From an uncultured Bacteroidota bacterium (GTDB taxonomy: Bacteria; Bacteroidota; Bacteroidia; Chitinophagales; Chitinophagaceae), in NCBI GenBank assembly GCA_903858475.1, contig CAIOIZ010000036.1, positions 1 through 32,650 of the forward strand: a stretch of DNA of 32,650 nucleotides, given 5' to 3'. How positions within the stretch are numbered: position 1 is the first letter of the stretch; each line of letters begins with the position of its first letter. The notes below the pieces were generated by a model. That model ran no database searches. It saw only the letters and a program-made list of their open reading frames with translations, and was not told the origin of the DNA. Below are positions 15,063-23,201 of the stretch, one piece after another. A program made the translations under genes and the position numbers.

Positions 15063-15764
15063 CTAATTATATACAATTCTTTTTTCCAAATGGCAAAGGG
15101 GGTGCAAAAAGATATCGTCTACCCCCACAAAGGCAAAATCACGAATATGACTGGTTGTAAACTGCAGTTGAGCATGTGTTCCCCAGCTAAAGCTTTTATA
15201 AACGAATTCTGCGCAATACATGTGATCGTCACTGGCAAGATCAAACTTCATATCAAACATAATGCCCTGTCTGTATAGCTTTTGGGTCATGGCAATGACG
15301 TCCGATTTCAGTGTATTTGATATGTTAAATCGAAAAACCCCAATGCCTCGGTTATCTCCTGGCTGCGCAAAAACCTCCATTGGTTGTCGTAAGATTTTTT
15401 GATCGGGATTAAAATCACCTCCCAGTGCATGGTACACTAAAATGCTGTCGTTTTCTATGCTGATGATACCACAGTGCGAATAGGTCTGGTCCCGCTGGTT
15501 TAAACTCCTCAGACTCTCACTTGTAAAATCAGCTCCTGTTCTAGTAATTAAATCGCCATTTTGTATCAAGGGTTTAATTGCATTTATTTGTACGAAAGCT
15601 CGCTTCAATTTGTTGATTTCCTCCTGCTGGTTTGTAGTACTTTTTTCAGCAGTGGTGGGCGTTTTAGATTTGCAAGCTGTGATTAAACTAACAACAATTA
15701 GGAGTTGGAAAAAAAAGAGAGCAGCTGTAAATGAAACATTCCTTTTCTTATAATGTATCAGCAT
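15063..15764 (-). CDS. YiiX/YebB-like cysteine hydrolase lipoprotein
   Basis: A 233-residue lipoprotein with a permuted NlpC/P60-type fold (YiiX/YebB-like family), expected to act on amide bonds in the envelope. From the start at 15764 (MLIHYKKRNVSF) the hydrophobic leader ends in a lipobox ITAC (Cys31). The catalytic pair is visible as His97 in TYSHCGII and Cys184 in HMYCAEFVY, in the His-before-Cys order typical of this permuted family. The segment GDLITRTGADF is the usual start of the domain. An upstream in-frame ATG at 15791 lies inside the right arm of the phoH terminator hairpin and is unlikely. The natural substrate is unknown. Confidence 0.8.
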   Translation of the reverse strand: MLIHYKKRNVSFTAALFFFQLLIVVSLITACKSKTPTTAEKSTTNQQEEINKLKRAFVQINAIKPLIQNGDLITRTGADFTSESLRSLNQRDQTYSHCGIISIENDSILVYHALGGDFNPDQKILRQPMEVFAQPGDNRGIGVFRFNISNTLKSDVIAMTQKLYRQGIMFDMKFDLASDDHMYCAEFVYKSFSWGTHAQLQFTTSHIRDFAFVGVDDIFLHPLCHLEKRIVYN

Positions 15765-15780
15765 GTATTGAAGGCCATTT

Positions 15781-15816
15781 AAAAAGCCCATAACAAATGT
15801 AATTAGTTATGGGCTT
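15781..15816 (-). terminator. Rho-independent terminator after phoH
   Basis: Perfect 11-bp inverted repeat (AAGCCCATAAC at 15784-15794, GTTATGGGCTT at 15806-15816) with an 11-base loop. On the minus strand it ends in five T residues. It begins 25 bp past the phoH stop and lies 20 bp before the chosen start of the downstream lipoprotein. Confidence 0.8.
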
Positions 15817-15841
15817 AGGGTGTTAAATTTTTTAAGTCAAA

Positions 15842-16810
15842 TTAATGCCGATCCTCAGTTTCTTTATCCTTATCATAGGCCTTGATAATGGCTTTTACTA
15901 ATTTATGCCTTACCACATCTTCTCCATCTAATTCGATATGGGCAATGCCATCAATGTTTTTTAAAATGCGTGCTGCCTTAAATAAGCCACTTTGTTGATT
16001 TTTTGGCAAATCAATTTGAGTGGGATCACCAGTGATAATGGCTTTCGCATTTGGGCCAATCCTTGTCAAAAACATTTTGATCTGTAGGTCATTGGTGTTT
16101 TGGGCCTCATCTAAAATAATAAAGGCATTGTCCAAGGTGCGCCCCCTCATATAAGCAAGTGGTGCAATTTCAATGGTACGCGTTTGCATATAATATCCTA
16201 ATTTGTCCGCCGGAATCATGTCATCCAACGCATCGTAAAGTGGTCTTAAATAGGGATCAATTTTTTCTTTCAAATCACCAGGCAAAAAGCCTAGGCTTTC
16301 TCCTGCTTCCACGGCAGGGCGAGTGAGGATAATCTTTTTTACCGATTTGTTTTTTAAAGCCCTTACCGCTAAGGCAACTGCTGTGTATGTTTTACCAGTA
16401 CCGGCAGGGCCAATGGCAAATACAACATCATTCATGTCGCAAGCTTCCACCATTTTTTTCTGATTGGGTGTTCTGGCCCTAACCGTTTTTCCATTGGGAC
16501 CAAATACCAATACCTCATTCGGATTTCGATCAACAAAGTTGTCGATTGCTTTTTCATCATCCCCTCCTAAAATCTGCTCAAAATAATTTTCACTCATGTG
16601 GCCATTTCTTTCCAAATAGCTCAGAATTAAATCTATTTTTTCTCTGGCAGATTCAATTTGTTCTGGGCTACCACTGATTTTCATTTGTGTGCCACGACTG
16701 AGAATTTTCAAAAGGGGGAACTTCTTTTTTAGGATACTTAGCTTTCCGTTGTTGACGCCAAAAAATTCAATGGGGTTTACGGATTCGAGGTTAATGATGG
16801 ATTCTGTCAA
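15842..16810 (-). CDS. phoH: PhoH-like ATPase
   Basis: A 322-residue cytoplasmic P-loop ATPase of the PhoH family, linked to RNA metabolism and often encoded near ribosome or YbeY genes. The N-terminal part (about 1-70) is KH-like (ISGSPEQIESAREKIDLIL). Walker A is GPAGTGKT at 134-141, followed by TRPAVEAGESLGFLPG; Walker B is FIILDEAQN at 230-238, and the sensor-like ITGDPTQIDLP follows. Length and motifs are standard for the family. It is a single gene on the minus strand, closed by its own terminator. A TAAATTTG element (complement of 16904-16911) is a weak promoter candidate without a well-spaced TTG. Confidence 0.95.
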   Translation of the reverse strand: MTESIINLESVNPIEFFGVNNGKLSILKKKFPLLKILSRGTQMKISGSPEQIESAREKIDLILSYLERNGHMSENYFEQILGGDDEKAIDNFVDRNPNEVLVFGPNGKTVRARTPNQKKMVEACDMNDVVFAIGPAGTGKTYTAVALAVRALKNKSVKKIILTRPAVEAGESLGFLPGDLKEKIDPYLRPLYDALDDMIPADKLGYYMQTRTIEIAPLAYMRGRTLDNAFIILDEAQNTNDLQIKMFLTRIGPNAKAIITGDPTQIDLPKNQQSGLFKAARILKNIDGIAHIELDGEDVVRHKLVKAIIKAYDKDKETEDRH

Positions 16811-17038
16811 TGCTAGTGGGTTTAAGTGCAGAAATAAATTTTTAAAAAGAACTTATTATTAAAACCTTCTTATCCAAATTAACGAAATAGAAATGTTATG
16901 TTACAAATTTACTTATTCACAAAATGAAAATATTGGTGGAAAAGTGCAGTAGTGATTAAAAGTGTTTTCAAACATTTCATAGTAGCAACCAGCATCGTTC
17001 TATGGAACTTGCCATTGTATTAAAAAAATGTTAAGCAA

Positions 17039-19537
17039 TTAAAATCTTGCAATCAACTTGAAATTTACCAAGCGCGGAGTAAGCCGATTGGGAATGCTAA
17101 AAACATTATTGGCAAAATCTTTTACCAACTGATAGGAAATGGTATTGGGGCGGTCGATTAAATTGAATACTTCAAAACTTGCCCATATATTTTCAAAGTC
17201 TTTAAAGGGACTATGACTTCTGCGTTTGTTCTTTTCGCTTAGTAATAGTGCACTGAATCCAATGTCTGCACGTATATATGGTTCTATAATAAGTGCATTG
17301 CGGTATTTTACACTATTGGGAATATTATAACTCATATTGCTTCCATACAATAAATTCAGATGTACTTTAAAGTTTTTGTTGGTAGGTAAATAATCTTCTA
17401 AGTATAGCCCAACGGTTATTAATCTATCTGTTGGCCTGCGCAGCCAGCCTACATTGTATTGGGTGCTATCAACGGCAACTTGGTCGGTGGAATTAGCACG
17501 AATGATTTCGCCTGCAGCATTTTTGTATTGATAATAATAATCGTTATTCAGGTTTTCGCGACTTCGCATAAGTCCAATACTTAACCAACTTTCTGCATCT
17601 TTTACCAATTCTCCAAAAAATCTCATTTCAATACCGGTAGTATATGCTTTGGCGTTATTATTTCCCAAATATCGAATCTTTACATTGTCTATATCATAGG
17701 CTACCACATCCTTCATGCTCTTATAATAAGCTTCTGCTGTCATCCTAAAGGGTCGATTGCTATTCTTGAAATTATAATCCATGCCCATTACTAATTGCAG
17801 GCTCTTTTGCGCCTTCAATGCAGTATTCAGGCTGCCATCATACTTTCTTATTTCTCGGTAAAAAGGAGGCTGATCATAAATGCCTGCCGCTATTTTAAAG
17901 GACACATCTTTTTTCCAATTGGGTTTGAAACTTATCTGGGCCCTTGGACTAATTAAAAATTCTTTGTTGAGTGTATTGTAATTGTAACGTATGCCAGCTT
18001 GTAAGCTAATGTCGCGATTCAGTGAACCCAAGCGAATATTATCCTGCACATAGCCACTGAATTTTTGTATCGTAAGATCAGCAGTTGATTTTAATACTTT
18101 AAATAAATTCAAATTGGCTGCTTGGTTGGGAAGAGAATAGCCCGCACTGTCCTGATACTCCCATTCACTAAGTCGGTCATCAATCTTGGTTTGCTCAATA
18201 TTATTGCCAAATTGTATAAAATGTTTGCCCTTATCAATACTTCCTTTGAGTCCAGCATTCAAAACTTCAATCGATAATTTATTTCTTCCATAATTCTGGT
18301 AATAGCCGGCACCTAGGGGATTCGTGATTTGGCCATATGTACTACTGGTATTGTCGAAGTCTCTGTCGCCAAATAAATAAGCACCTGCGATGTCGAAATT
18401 TTCTTCTTCTTTATTTTTAAATCGACTGATCATCCACTTCAATTTCATTGTTTTGATGGGATCATATACGATACTAAATCCTAATAAACTGGTTTGATAA
18501 GCATCTTTCTCCTGGCCTTCAAAGAAAATATCCAATCCTAGATTAGCAGTGAAAAAAGGAGAAAACACCGAGGATGTTTTTTTGGCAGATTCAGGAATCA
18601 TGAAAAATTTAGTGCCAGATAGGTTGCCCAAAAATTCCAATTGCCATTTGTCGCTTAATTTATAAGTAATAAAAGCTTGCGCATCAGAAGCACTAGGTAT
18701 GTAAGCACCGCGGGTTTCTTGGCTGCTCAATAAATTCCGATTGCTTTTATTCCGAATGCCTAGCAAATAAGTGGCCTTGCCTTTTTTATCTGCACCTTCC
18801 AGGTGTAGCCCTTGCTCTAATAAGCTTATGTAAACAGAGCCGCCAAATGCTTTTGGCTTTTTGTATTGGATATCCAATACACTGCTCATTTTATCTCCAT
18901 ACTTTGCTTGAAAGCCCCCGTTGTAAAAATTTACATTCTTTGCCATCTCTGGGTTAATAAAACTTAATCCCTCTTGTTGGCCACTTCTAACTAAATAAGG
19001 CCTGAAAATTTCAAAATCATTTACATACATTAGGTTCTCATCGTAATTTCCTCCTCTAACACTATATTGAGAGGTTAATTCATTGTTGCTTCCTACTAAA
19101 ATTTTAATCAACCCTTCGATGCCACCAATTGTACTGGGAAGGGTAAGTGCATTTTTTGGATTTATCTTTATTAAACTAATTTCTTTTCTTTCCTTGAAAT
19201 CTTGTACCACCACTGTTTCCATCGTTTTGCCGCCAATTTCCATGGTAATGGTTAATTGCTCTTCCTCATTTTCGCTTAGGTATAAATTCTTTTGAACTTC
19301 GGTAAAGCCACTGTGACTAAAAATTAATGCGAGTGTTTTTTCAGCGGGAACGGCTATGCGAAAATGACCACTATCGTCACTAGTAGTACCTGTTTGCTTT
19401 CCCAAAATTAGAATGCTTGCCTTTGAAATTGGCCGATCAAACGCATCCATGATTTTGCCACTAACCCAAGCCGTTTTCTTCTGAGCAGCAGCAGATAAGG
19501 AAATAAAGAGAATGGTAATAATTGCGAAAAATCTCAT
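17039..19537 (-). CDS. TonB-dependent outer membrane receptor
   Basis: An 832-residue outer membrane receptor that would import an unknown ligand using TonB energy. A signal peptide (cleavage after AAAQ, residue 19) leads into a carboxypeptidase-regulatory-like beta-sandwich (about 22-105, VSGKIMDAFDRPISKASI). The plug follows (about 110-225, with SQYSVRGGNYDENLMYVND and KYGDKMSSVLDI), then the 22-strand barrel, ending in the usual terminal aromatic (LIARF). No SusD-like gene follows, so it is not a standard polysaccharide-utilisation pair. The gene is flanked by more than 200 bp on both sides and is probably monocistronic. The ligand cannot be inferred from neighbours. Confidence 0.92.
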   Translation of the reverse strand: MRFFAIITILFISLSAAAQKKTAWVSGKIMDAFDRPISKASILILGKQTGTTSDDSGHFRIAVPAEKTLALIFSHSGFTEVQKNLYLSENEEEQLTITMEIGGKTMETVVVQDFKERKEISLIKINPKNALTLPSTIGGIEGLIKILVGSNNELTSQYSVRGGNYDENLMYVNDFEIFRPYLVRSGQQEGLSFINPEMAKNVNFYNGGFQAKYGDKMSSVLDIQYKKPKAFGGSVYISLLEQGLHLEGADKKGKATYLLGIRNKSNRNLLSSQETRGAYIPSASDAQAFITYKLSDKWQLEFLGNLSGTKFFMIPESAKKTSSVFSPFFTANLGLDIFFEGQEKDAYQTSLLGFSIVYDPIKTMKLKWMISRFKNKEEENFDIAGAYLFGDRDFDNTSSTYGQITNPLGAGYYQNYGRNKLSIEVLNAGLKGSIDKGKHFIQFGNNIEQTKIDDRLSEWEYQDSAGYSLPNQAANLNLFKVLKSTADLTIQKFSGYVQDNIRLGSLNRDISLQAGIRYNYNTLNKEFLISPRAQISFKPNWKKDVSFKIAAGIYDQPPFYREIRKYDGSLNTALKAQKSLQLVMGMDYNFKNSNRPFRMTAEAYYKSMKDVVAYDIDNVKIRYLGNNNAKAYTTGIEMRFFGELVKDAESWLSIGLMRSRENLNNDYYYQYKNAAGEIIRANSTDQVAVDSTQYNVGWLRRPTDRLITVGLYLEDYLPTNKNFKVHLNLLYGSNMSYNIPNSVKYRNALIIEPYIRADIGFSALLLSEKNKRRSHSPFKDFENIWASFEVFNLIDRPNTISYQLVKDFANNVFSIPNRLTPRLVNFKLIARF

Positions 19538-19693
19538 GACATGAAGTTAGCTTATTTTATTTTTATCATTATTAATTCAAGCAGGAAATGTATAAAACAA
19601 TTGTGCCCTTGTGCATGCTATTGGAATTTGGTATCCTCTTTTGAAAATTAAAAACTAAGCTGGTGGAGAAAAAACGTTTGCAAAAATCACGGA

Positions 19694-19710
19694 TTCCTAT
19701 TGTATAGGAA
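19694..19710. promoter_or_regulatory. Short perfect inverted repeat between rpe and TonB receptor
   Basis: TTCCTAT-TGT-ATAGGAA, seven-base arms with a three-base spacer. It lies 46 bp past the rpe stop and 157 bp before the TonB-receptor start. It may be an operator, or a weak hairpin ending rpe transcription; the T tract on the minus strand (GATTTTTG) is 7 bp away, so a terminator role is uncertain. Confidence 0.3.
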
Positions 19711-19755
19711 AACTGAATAAAGCATTTATTTGTGCTGAAGCAGGCTTCTCAACAT

Positions 19756-20403
19756 CTATAAAGCTTTGAGGGCCGCAATGGTAGCCGTTGGGTTGGCTGA
19801 TTTGAAAACAGTATTGCCTGCTACTAATACATCAGCCCCAGCTGCAATGATACTTGGGGCATTTTCAAGTGTTACGCCACCGTCAATTTCTATCTTAGTT
19901 GTAGCGCCTAGGGCTACAATCATTTTTTTCAATTCCTGAATTTTCTGTAAGGTTTGTGGTATAAATGATTGTCCGCCAAAACCAGGATTAACACTCATCA
20001 AACAAACAACATCAATGTCTTTGAGTACATCCTTCAATAGCGATACCGAAGTATGTGGGTTAAGCGCTACACCTGCCTGCATGCCCAATTGTTTTATCTG
20101 TTGAATATTACGATGCAAATGAGTGCAGGCTTCAATATGAACAGTTAAGATGTCTGCCCCAGCTTTTTTAAAAGCCTCCGCATATTTTTCTGGTTCCTCA
20201 ATCATTAAATGTACATCGCAGGTTTTGGTAGTGGCCTTTCTAAAAAAATCAATCAGCATAGGCCCAAAAGAAATATTGGGAACAAACCTGCCATCCATCA
20301 CGTCTAAATGAAACCAATCTGCTTCACTTTTATTGAGCATGTTGCAATCTGATTGCAAATCAAGAAAATTGGCTGATAAAAGGGAAGGGGCGATAAATGC
20401 CAT
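19756..20403 (-). CDS. rpe: Ribulose-phosphate 3-epimerase
   Basis: Interconverts ribulose 5-phosphate and xylulose 5-phosphate in the pentose phosphate pathway. The TIM-barrel signatures are all present: APSLLSANF at the N-terminus, FHLDVMDGRFVPN (31-43, metal His32 and catalytic Asp34), DVHLMI (His65), the phosphate-loop MSVNPGFGGQSF and EIDGGV (Asp174). The 215-residue length is normal. The start ATG gives the conserved MAFIAPSLLSANF opening. The TPR lipoprotein gene ends 73 bp upstream on the same strand, so co-transcription is possible. Confidence 0.97.
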   Translation of the reverse strand: MAFIAPSLLSANFLDLQSDCNMLNKSEADWFHLDVMDGRFVPNISFGPMLIDFFRKATTKTCDVHLMIEEPEKYAEAFKKAGADILTVHIEACTHLHRNIQQIKQLGMQAGVALNPHTSVSLLKDVLKDIDVVCLMSVNPGFGGQSFIPQTLQKIQELKKMIVALGATTKIEIDGGVTLENAPSIIAAGADVLVAGNTVFKSANPTATIAALKAL

Positions 20404-20476
20404 ATGGATGAATTATTTTATAAAAGTACAATTTTTATTTTGCCATTGATTGATCCTACTATTAAATCTAATAAGA

Positions 20477-21292
20477 TTAAGGTGTTTTGATGCCAAGCCT
20501 GGCCAGTGCATCTCTTGCTTCCTGATTGTCATCATTATTTTGTTGGGCAGCAGCAATCGCTGATTGGTAACTTTCAATGGCTGAAGATTGTTTGTTCAGT
20601 TTTTCTAAACAACGGCCCTCCCAATAATAACCCTCATCAAAACCATTCTGTAAGGTGAGTGCCTTATCTAATACCTCTAGGGCTTCCTCATATTTTGCTA
20701 AGTCGTAGAGTGCAATGGCTTTTTCTCTGTAGGCAAACATGAATGTATAATCTAGTTGTAGGCATTGGTCAAAAAAACCAATGGCTTTCATTTTTTCGCC
20801 TAAAAAAGTATAATAAAGTCCTTTAATAAATAGCGCCTCTTTTTCTGCATCTGCTTTTTTGCCAATGATTAAAGCATCTGCAATGGCGAGGGCGTTTGGG
20901 TTTTTGGTAGCTGCATACAGACTGCCCAAATCCATCAAATCGCCTGGATCGGGAAAAATGTCAATACATTTTTCGTATGCTTTAATACTATTTAAAGTGT
21001 CTTCAGCAAAAAAGTATAGTTGGGCTTTGATATGCCAAAACCTGATATTGTTACTGTCTTTGCTTAATACCTTTTCTGTTTCTTGTATTGCTTTAGGGTA
21101 GTTTTTAATATCGCTAAAATATTGAATCAAGTTTTCTCTTAACAGTAAAGAGTCTGGAAAATGTTGAATCGCATTTTGAAGATTGGATTCCATTGTGCTC
21201 ACTTCGGCTGAGGTAACCGCTTTTTCGGTGTTGGCATTATTACAGGCTGCTAAAAAGAATACGGCCAGCCCAAGGAGCGAAAAACATTTCAT
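20477..21292 (-). CDS. TPR-repeat lipoprotein
   Basis: A 271-residue lipoprotein starting MKCFSLLGLAVFFLAAC (lipobox LAAC, Cys17) and then consisting almost entirely of tetratricopeptide repeats. Examples are YPKAIQETEKVLSKDSNNIRF, NSIKAYEKCIDIFPDPGD, EALEVLDKALTLQNGFDEGYY and SAIESYQSAIAAAQ. TPR arrays are protein-binding scaffolds, so a periplasmic or outer-membrane adaptor role is likely, but the partner is unknown. An in-frame ATG at 21301 (MIEM) is an alternative start. A TATTTTTG element (complement of 21310-21317) fits a -7 box about 18 nt before the chosen ATG. Confidence 0.82.
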   Translation of the reverse strand: MKCFSLLGLAVFFLAACNNANTEKAVTSAEVSTMESNLQNAIQHFPDSLLLRENLIQYFSDIKNYPKAIQETEKVLSKDSNNIRFWHIKAQLYFFAEDTLNSIKAYEKCIDIFPDPGDLMDLGSLYAATKNPNALAIADALIIGKKADAEKEALFIKGLYYTFLGEKMKAIGFFDQCLQLDYTFMFAYREKAIALYDLAKYEEALEVLDKALTLQNGFDEGYYWEGRCLEKLNKQSSAIESYQSAIAAAQQNNDDNQEARDALARLGIKTP

Positions 21293-21309
21293 TTCTATCA
21301 ATTGAGTTA

Positions 21310-21317
21310 CAAAAATA
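21310..21317 (-). promoter_or_regulatory. Predicted -7 element for TPR lipoprotein
   Basis: The complement reads TATTTTTG, matching TAnnTTTG. The nearest TTG (complement of 21342-21344) is 24 bp away, longer than the usual 19-20, so the promoter would be weak or activator-dependent. Confidence 0.4.
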
Positions 21318-21374
21318 AAGGCAATAAATTAAGTAAGCTTACAATTTTTTGACAAAATACCGTTTTAAGATCTT

Positions 21375-21382
21375 TACCTTTG
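21375..21382 (+). promoter_or_regulatory. Predicted -7 element for TolB-like gene
   Basis: TACCTTTG, a full match to TAnnTTTG and identical to the second rRNA promoter element at 31795. The nearest TTG (21349-21351) is 23 bp upstream. The position supports translation from the ATG at 21403 and excludes the earlier in-frame start near 21349. Confidence 0.5.
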
Positions 21383-21402
21383 CCTCCTTATATATTTTGA
21401 GT

Positions 21403-22518
21403 ATGAAAAAAATCCTAGGTTTCTCCATTTGTGCGCTTGCAATCCTTGTACTGGCTAGTGCTTTTAGATTAAATACTGGCGATGTGTTAAAGCAATTGTC
21501 TATTGCACCTCCCGACGATACTATTCATTTTCCTGGGGAAAAACATTTTAAGAATGTACAACAATTGACCTTTGGTGGCGATAATGCGGAGGCTTATTTT
21601 AGTTTCGATGGCAAGTGGATTATTTTTCAGAAAACAAATCCAAAAGAAGGGATACTATGCGATGAGATTTTTATTGGCAAAGTACCAGCTAAGGGCGAAA
21701 GTTTTAAGCCCAAACTAATTAGTTCCGGAAAAGGCAGAACAACTTGTGCTGCCTTTTTGAAAGATGGCAAACACATCGTGTATGCGTCTACGCATTTAGG
21801 TGGTGATTCTTGTCCACCTGTACCAGACCGTAAAAAATATGGCAATAAATACATTTGGCCTTTATATGATAGCTACGATATTTTCATGGCTGACCTCAAT
21901 GGTAAAATTGTAAAGCAATTGACCCATAGCAAGGGGTATGATGCAGAAGCTACCATTTCACCTGACGGAAAAAAAATGATTTATACCAGCGATAAAGATG
22001 GAGATATCGATTTGTACATCATGGATCTTAAATCTGGGAAAGAAAAAAAAGTAACCAATACACTGGGTTATGACGGAGGGGCATGGTTTAGCCCTGATGG
22101 CAAAAAAATCATCTGGCGTGCAAGTAGGCCGACCGCTGAAGCAGAAGTAAAAGAATACAAAGAATTTTTAGCTGAAAATTTAGTGGCACCAACCAATATG
22201 GAAGTGTTCACTGCCAATGTAGATGGCAGCAATGTAAAGCAGGTCACTCATTTTGGCAATGCCAACTGGGCGCCGGCCTTTATGCCTGATAATAAAAGAA
22301 TCATTTTTGCCAGTAACCATCAAAGTAAAAGAGGATTTCCTTTCAATTTGTTTATTATCAATGAAGATGGATCTGGTTTAGAAAAAATTTCTACCGAAAA
22401 AGCATTTGATGCATTCCCTATGTTTAGTCCCGACGGCAAAAAAATTATTTTCTGCAGCAATAGGAATAACGGAGGAACAAGGGATACCAATATTTTCTTG
22501 GCTGATTGGGTAGAGTAA
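21403..22518 (+). CDS. TolB-like PD40 beta-propeller protein
   Basis: A 371-residue exported protein made of PD40/TolB-type beta-propeller repeats. Each repeat has the hallmark SPDGKKIIY-like strand: FSFDGKWIIFQ, ISPDGKKMIYTSDKDGD, FSPDGKKIIWRAS, FMPDNKRIIFASN, FSPDGKKIIFCSN. The start at 21403 (MKKILGFSICALAILVLASAF) gives a signal peptide or anchor; the longer frame from 21349 would start inside the promoter. A conserved CDEIFIG segment with further Cys (CAAF, SCPP) suggests a metal site or disulfides. It probably acts in the periplasm, but as a lone propeller its partner is unknown; no pal or tolA genes are nearby, so it is not assigned as TolB. It converges on the phosphoesterase gene with 6 bp between stops. 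Confidence 0.82.
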   Translation: MKKILGFSICALAILVLASAFRLNTGDVLKQLSIAPPDDTIHFPGEKHFKNVQQLTFGGDNAEAYFSFDGKWIIFQKTNPKEGILCDEIFIGKVPAKGESFKPKLISSGKGRTTCAAFLKDGKHIVYASTHLGGDSCPPVPDRKKYGNKYIWPLYDSYDIFMADLNGKIVKQLTHSKGYDAEATISPDGKKMIYTSDKDGDIDLYIMDLKSGKEKKVTNTLGYDGGAWFSPDGKKIIWRASRPTAEAEVKEYKEFLAENLVAPTNMEVFTANVDGSNVKQVTHFGNANWAPAFMPDNKRIIFASNHQSKRGFPFNLFIINEDGSGLEKISTEKAFDAFPMFSPDGKKIIFCSNRNNGGTRDTNIFLADWVE

Positions 22519-22524
22519 TTAGAT

Positions 22525-23019
22525 TTATCGGCCTGCCAGTTCAATTACTTCGCAGTTGCTGATGTCCTTGCCATCAATCGTAAATCGAATAAGGGTGCGT
22601 ACTTTATGCCATCCCTGTTTGCCCGCTGCGCCAGGGTTCATGTGCAGGCAAGCCAATTGCTCGTCATACATTATTTTCAGAATATGACTATGGCCGCTAA
22701 TGAATATTTGTGGTTGAGCTTCCTTTATTTGTTTTTTTGTTGCTGTATTGTATTTGGGAGGATAACCGCCGATATGTTTAATCATTACTTTCACCGCTTC
22801 GCAGTCAAATAGCAATACTTCCGGAAATCTATTTCTAATTGCTAAACTGTCGATATTGCCATAGACGGATCTCAAGGGCTTAAAGGCCGCTAATTTTTCA
22901 AGTAAATCTCCTTCACCCCAATCTCCAGCATGCCAAATTTCATCACAATGTTGAAAATGCTCCAAGATGCTATCGTCGAGGTATCCATGGGTATCTGATA
23001 ATAGACCAATCCTTGTCAT
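22525..23019 (-). CDS. YfcE-type metallophosphoesterase
   Basis: A 164-residue cytoplasmic metal-dependent phosphodiesterase of the YfcE/MJ0936 family. The binuclear metal-site motifs appear in order: SDTHG (Asp9, His11), HAGDW (Asp33), GNID (54-57, with Asn55), KHIGG (His82) and GHSH (109-112). Length and motif order are typical. The natural substrate of these enzymes is generally unknown; some act on cyclic nucleotides in vitro. It is transcribed away from the homogentisate dioxygenase gene, and a perfect 16-bp palindrome lies 13 bp before its start codon. Confidence 0.92.
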   Translation of the reverse strand: MTRIGLLSDTHGYLDDSILEHFQHCDEIWHAGDWGEGDLLEKLAAFKPLRSVYGNIDSLAIRNRFPEVLLFDCEAVKVMIKHIGGYPPKYNTATKKQIKEAQPQIFISGHSHILKIMYDEQLACLHMNPGAAGKQGWHKVRTLIRFTIDGKDISNCEVIELAGR

Positions 23020-23032
23020 TTGAATGAATTTA

Positions 23033-23048
23033 ATTGTAAATTTACAAT
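23033..23048. promoter_or_regulatory. Perfect 16-bp palindrome upstream of phosphoesterase
   Basis: ATTGTAAATTTACAAT reads the same on both strands. It lies 13 bp before the phosphoesterase ATG (minus strand) and about 150 bp before the homogentisate dioxygenase ATG (plus strand). It is a candidate repressor operator, more likely for the phosphoesterase because of its distance. Confidence 0.45.
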
Positions 23049-23201
23049 ATCAGCTTGACCATGCCCCTCAAAAGAAATTTTACATATTATATTGATAAGC
23101 GTAAGTGGAAGTATATATTTTTACTTTCCTCATTGGAACTATGCTTATAAAGCATCCTCCTACATTGCCAAACTAATTTATTTCATTAAATATTTTTCGG
23201 T

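Noticed and set aside
17039-19537. TonB receptor as part of a Sus-type polysaccharide locus
   Set aside because: No SusD-like lipoprotein or glycoside hydrolase gene is adjacent, and neighbours are housekeeping genes.
21349-21402. N-terminal extension of the TolB-like gene
   Set aside because: It would begin upstream of the -7 element, and the ATG at 21403 gives a normal signal peptide.
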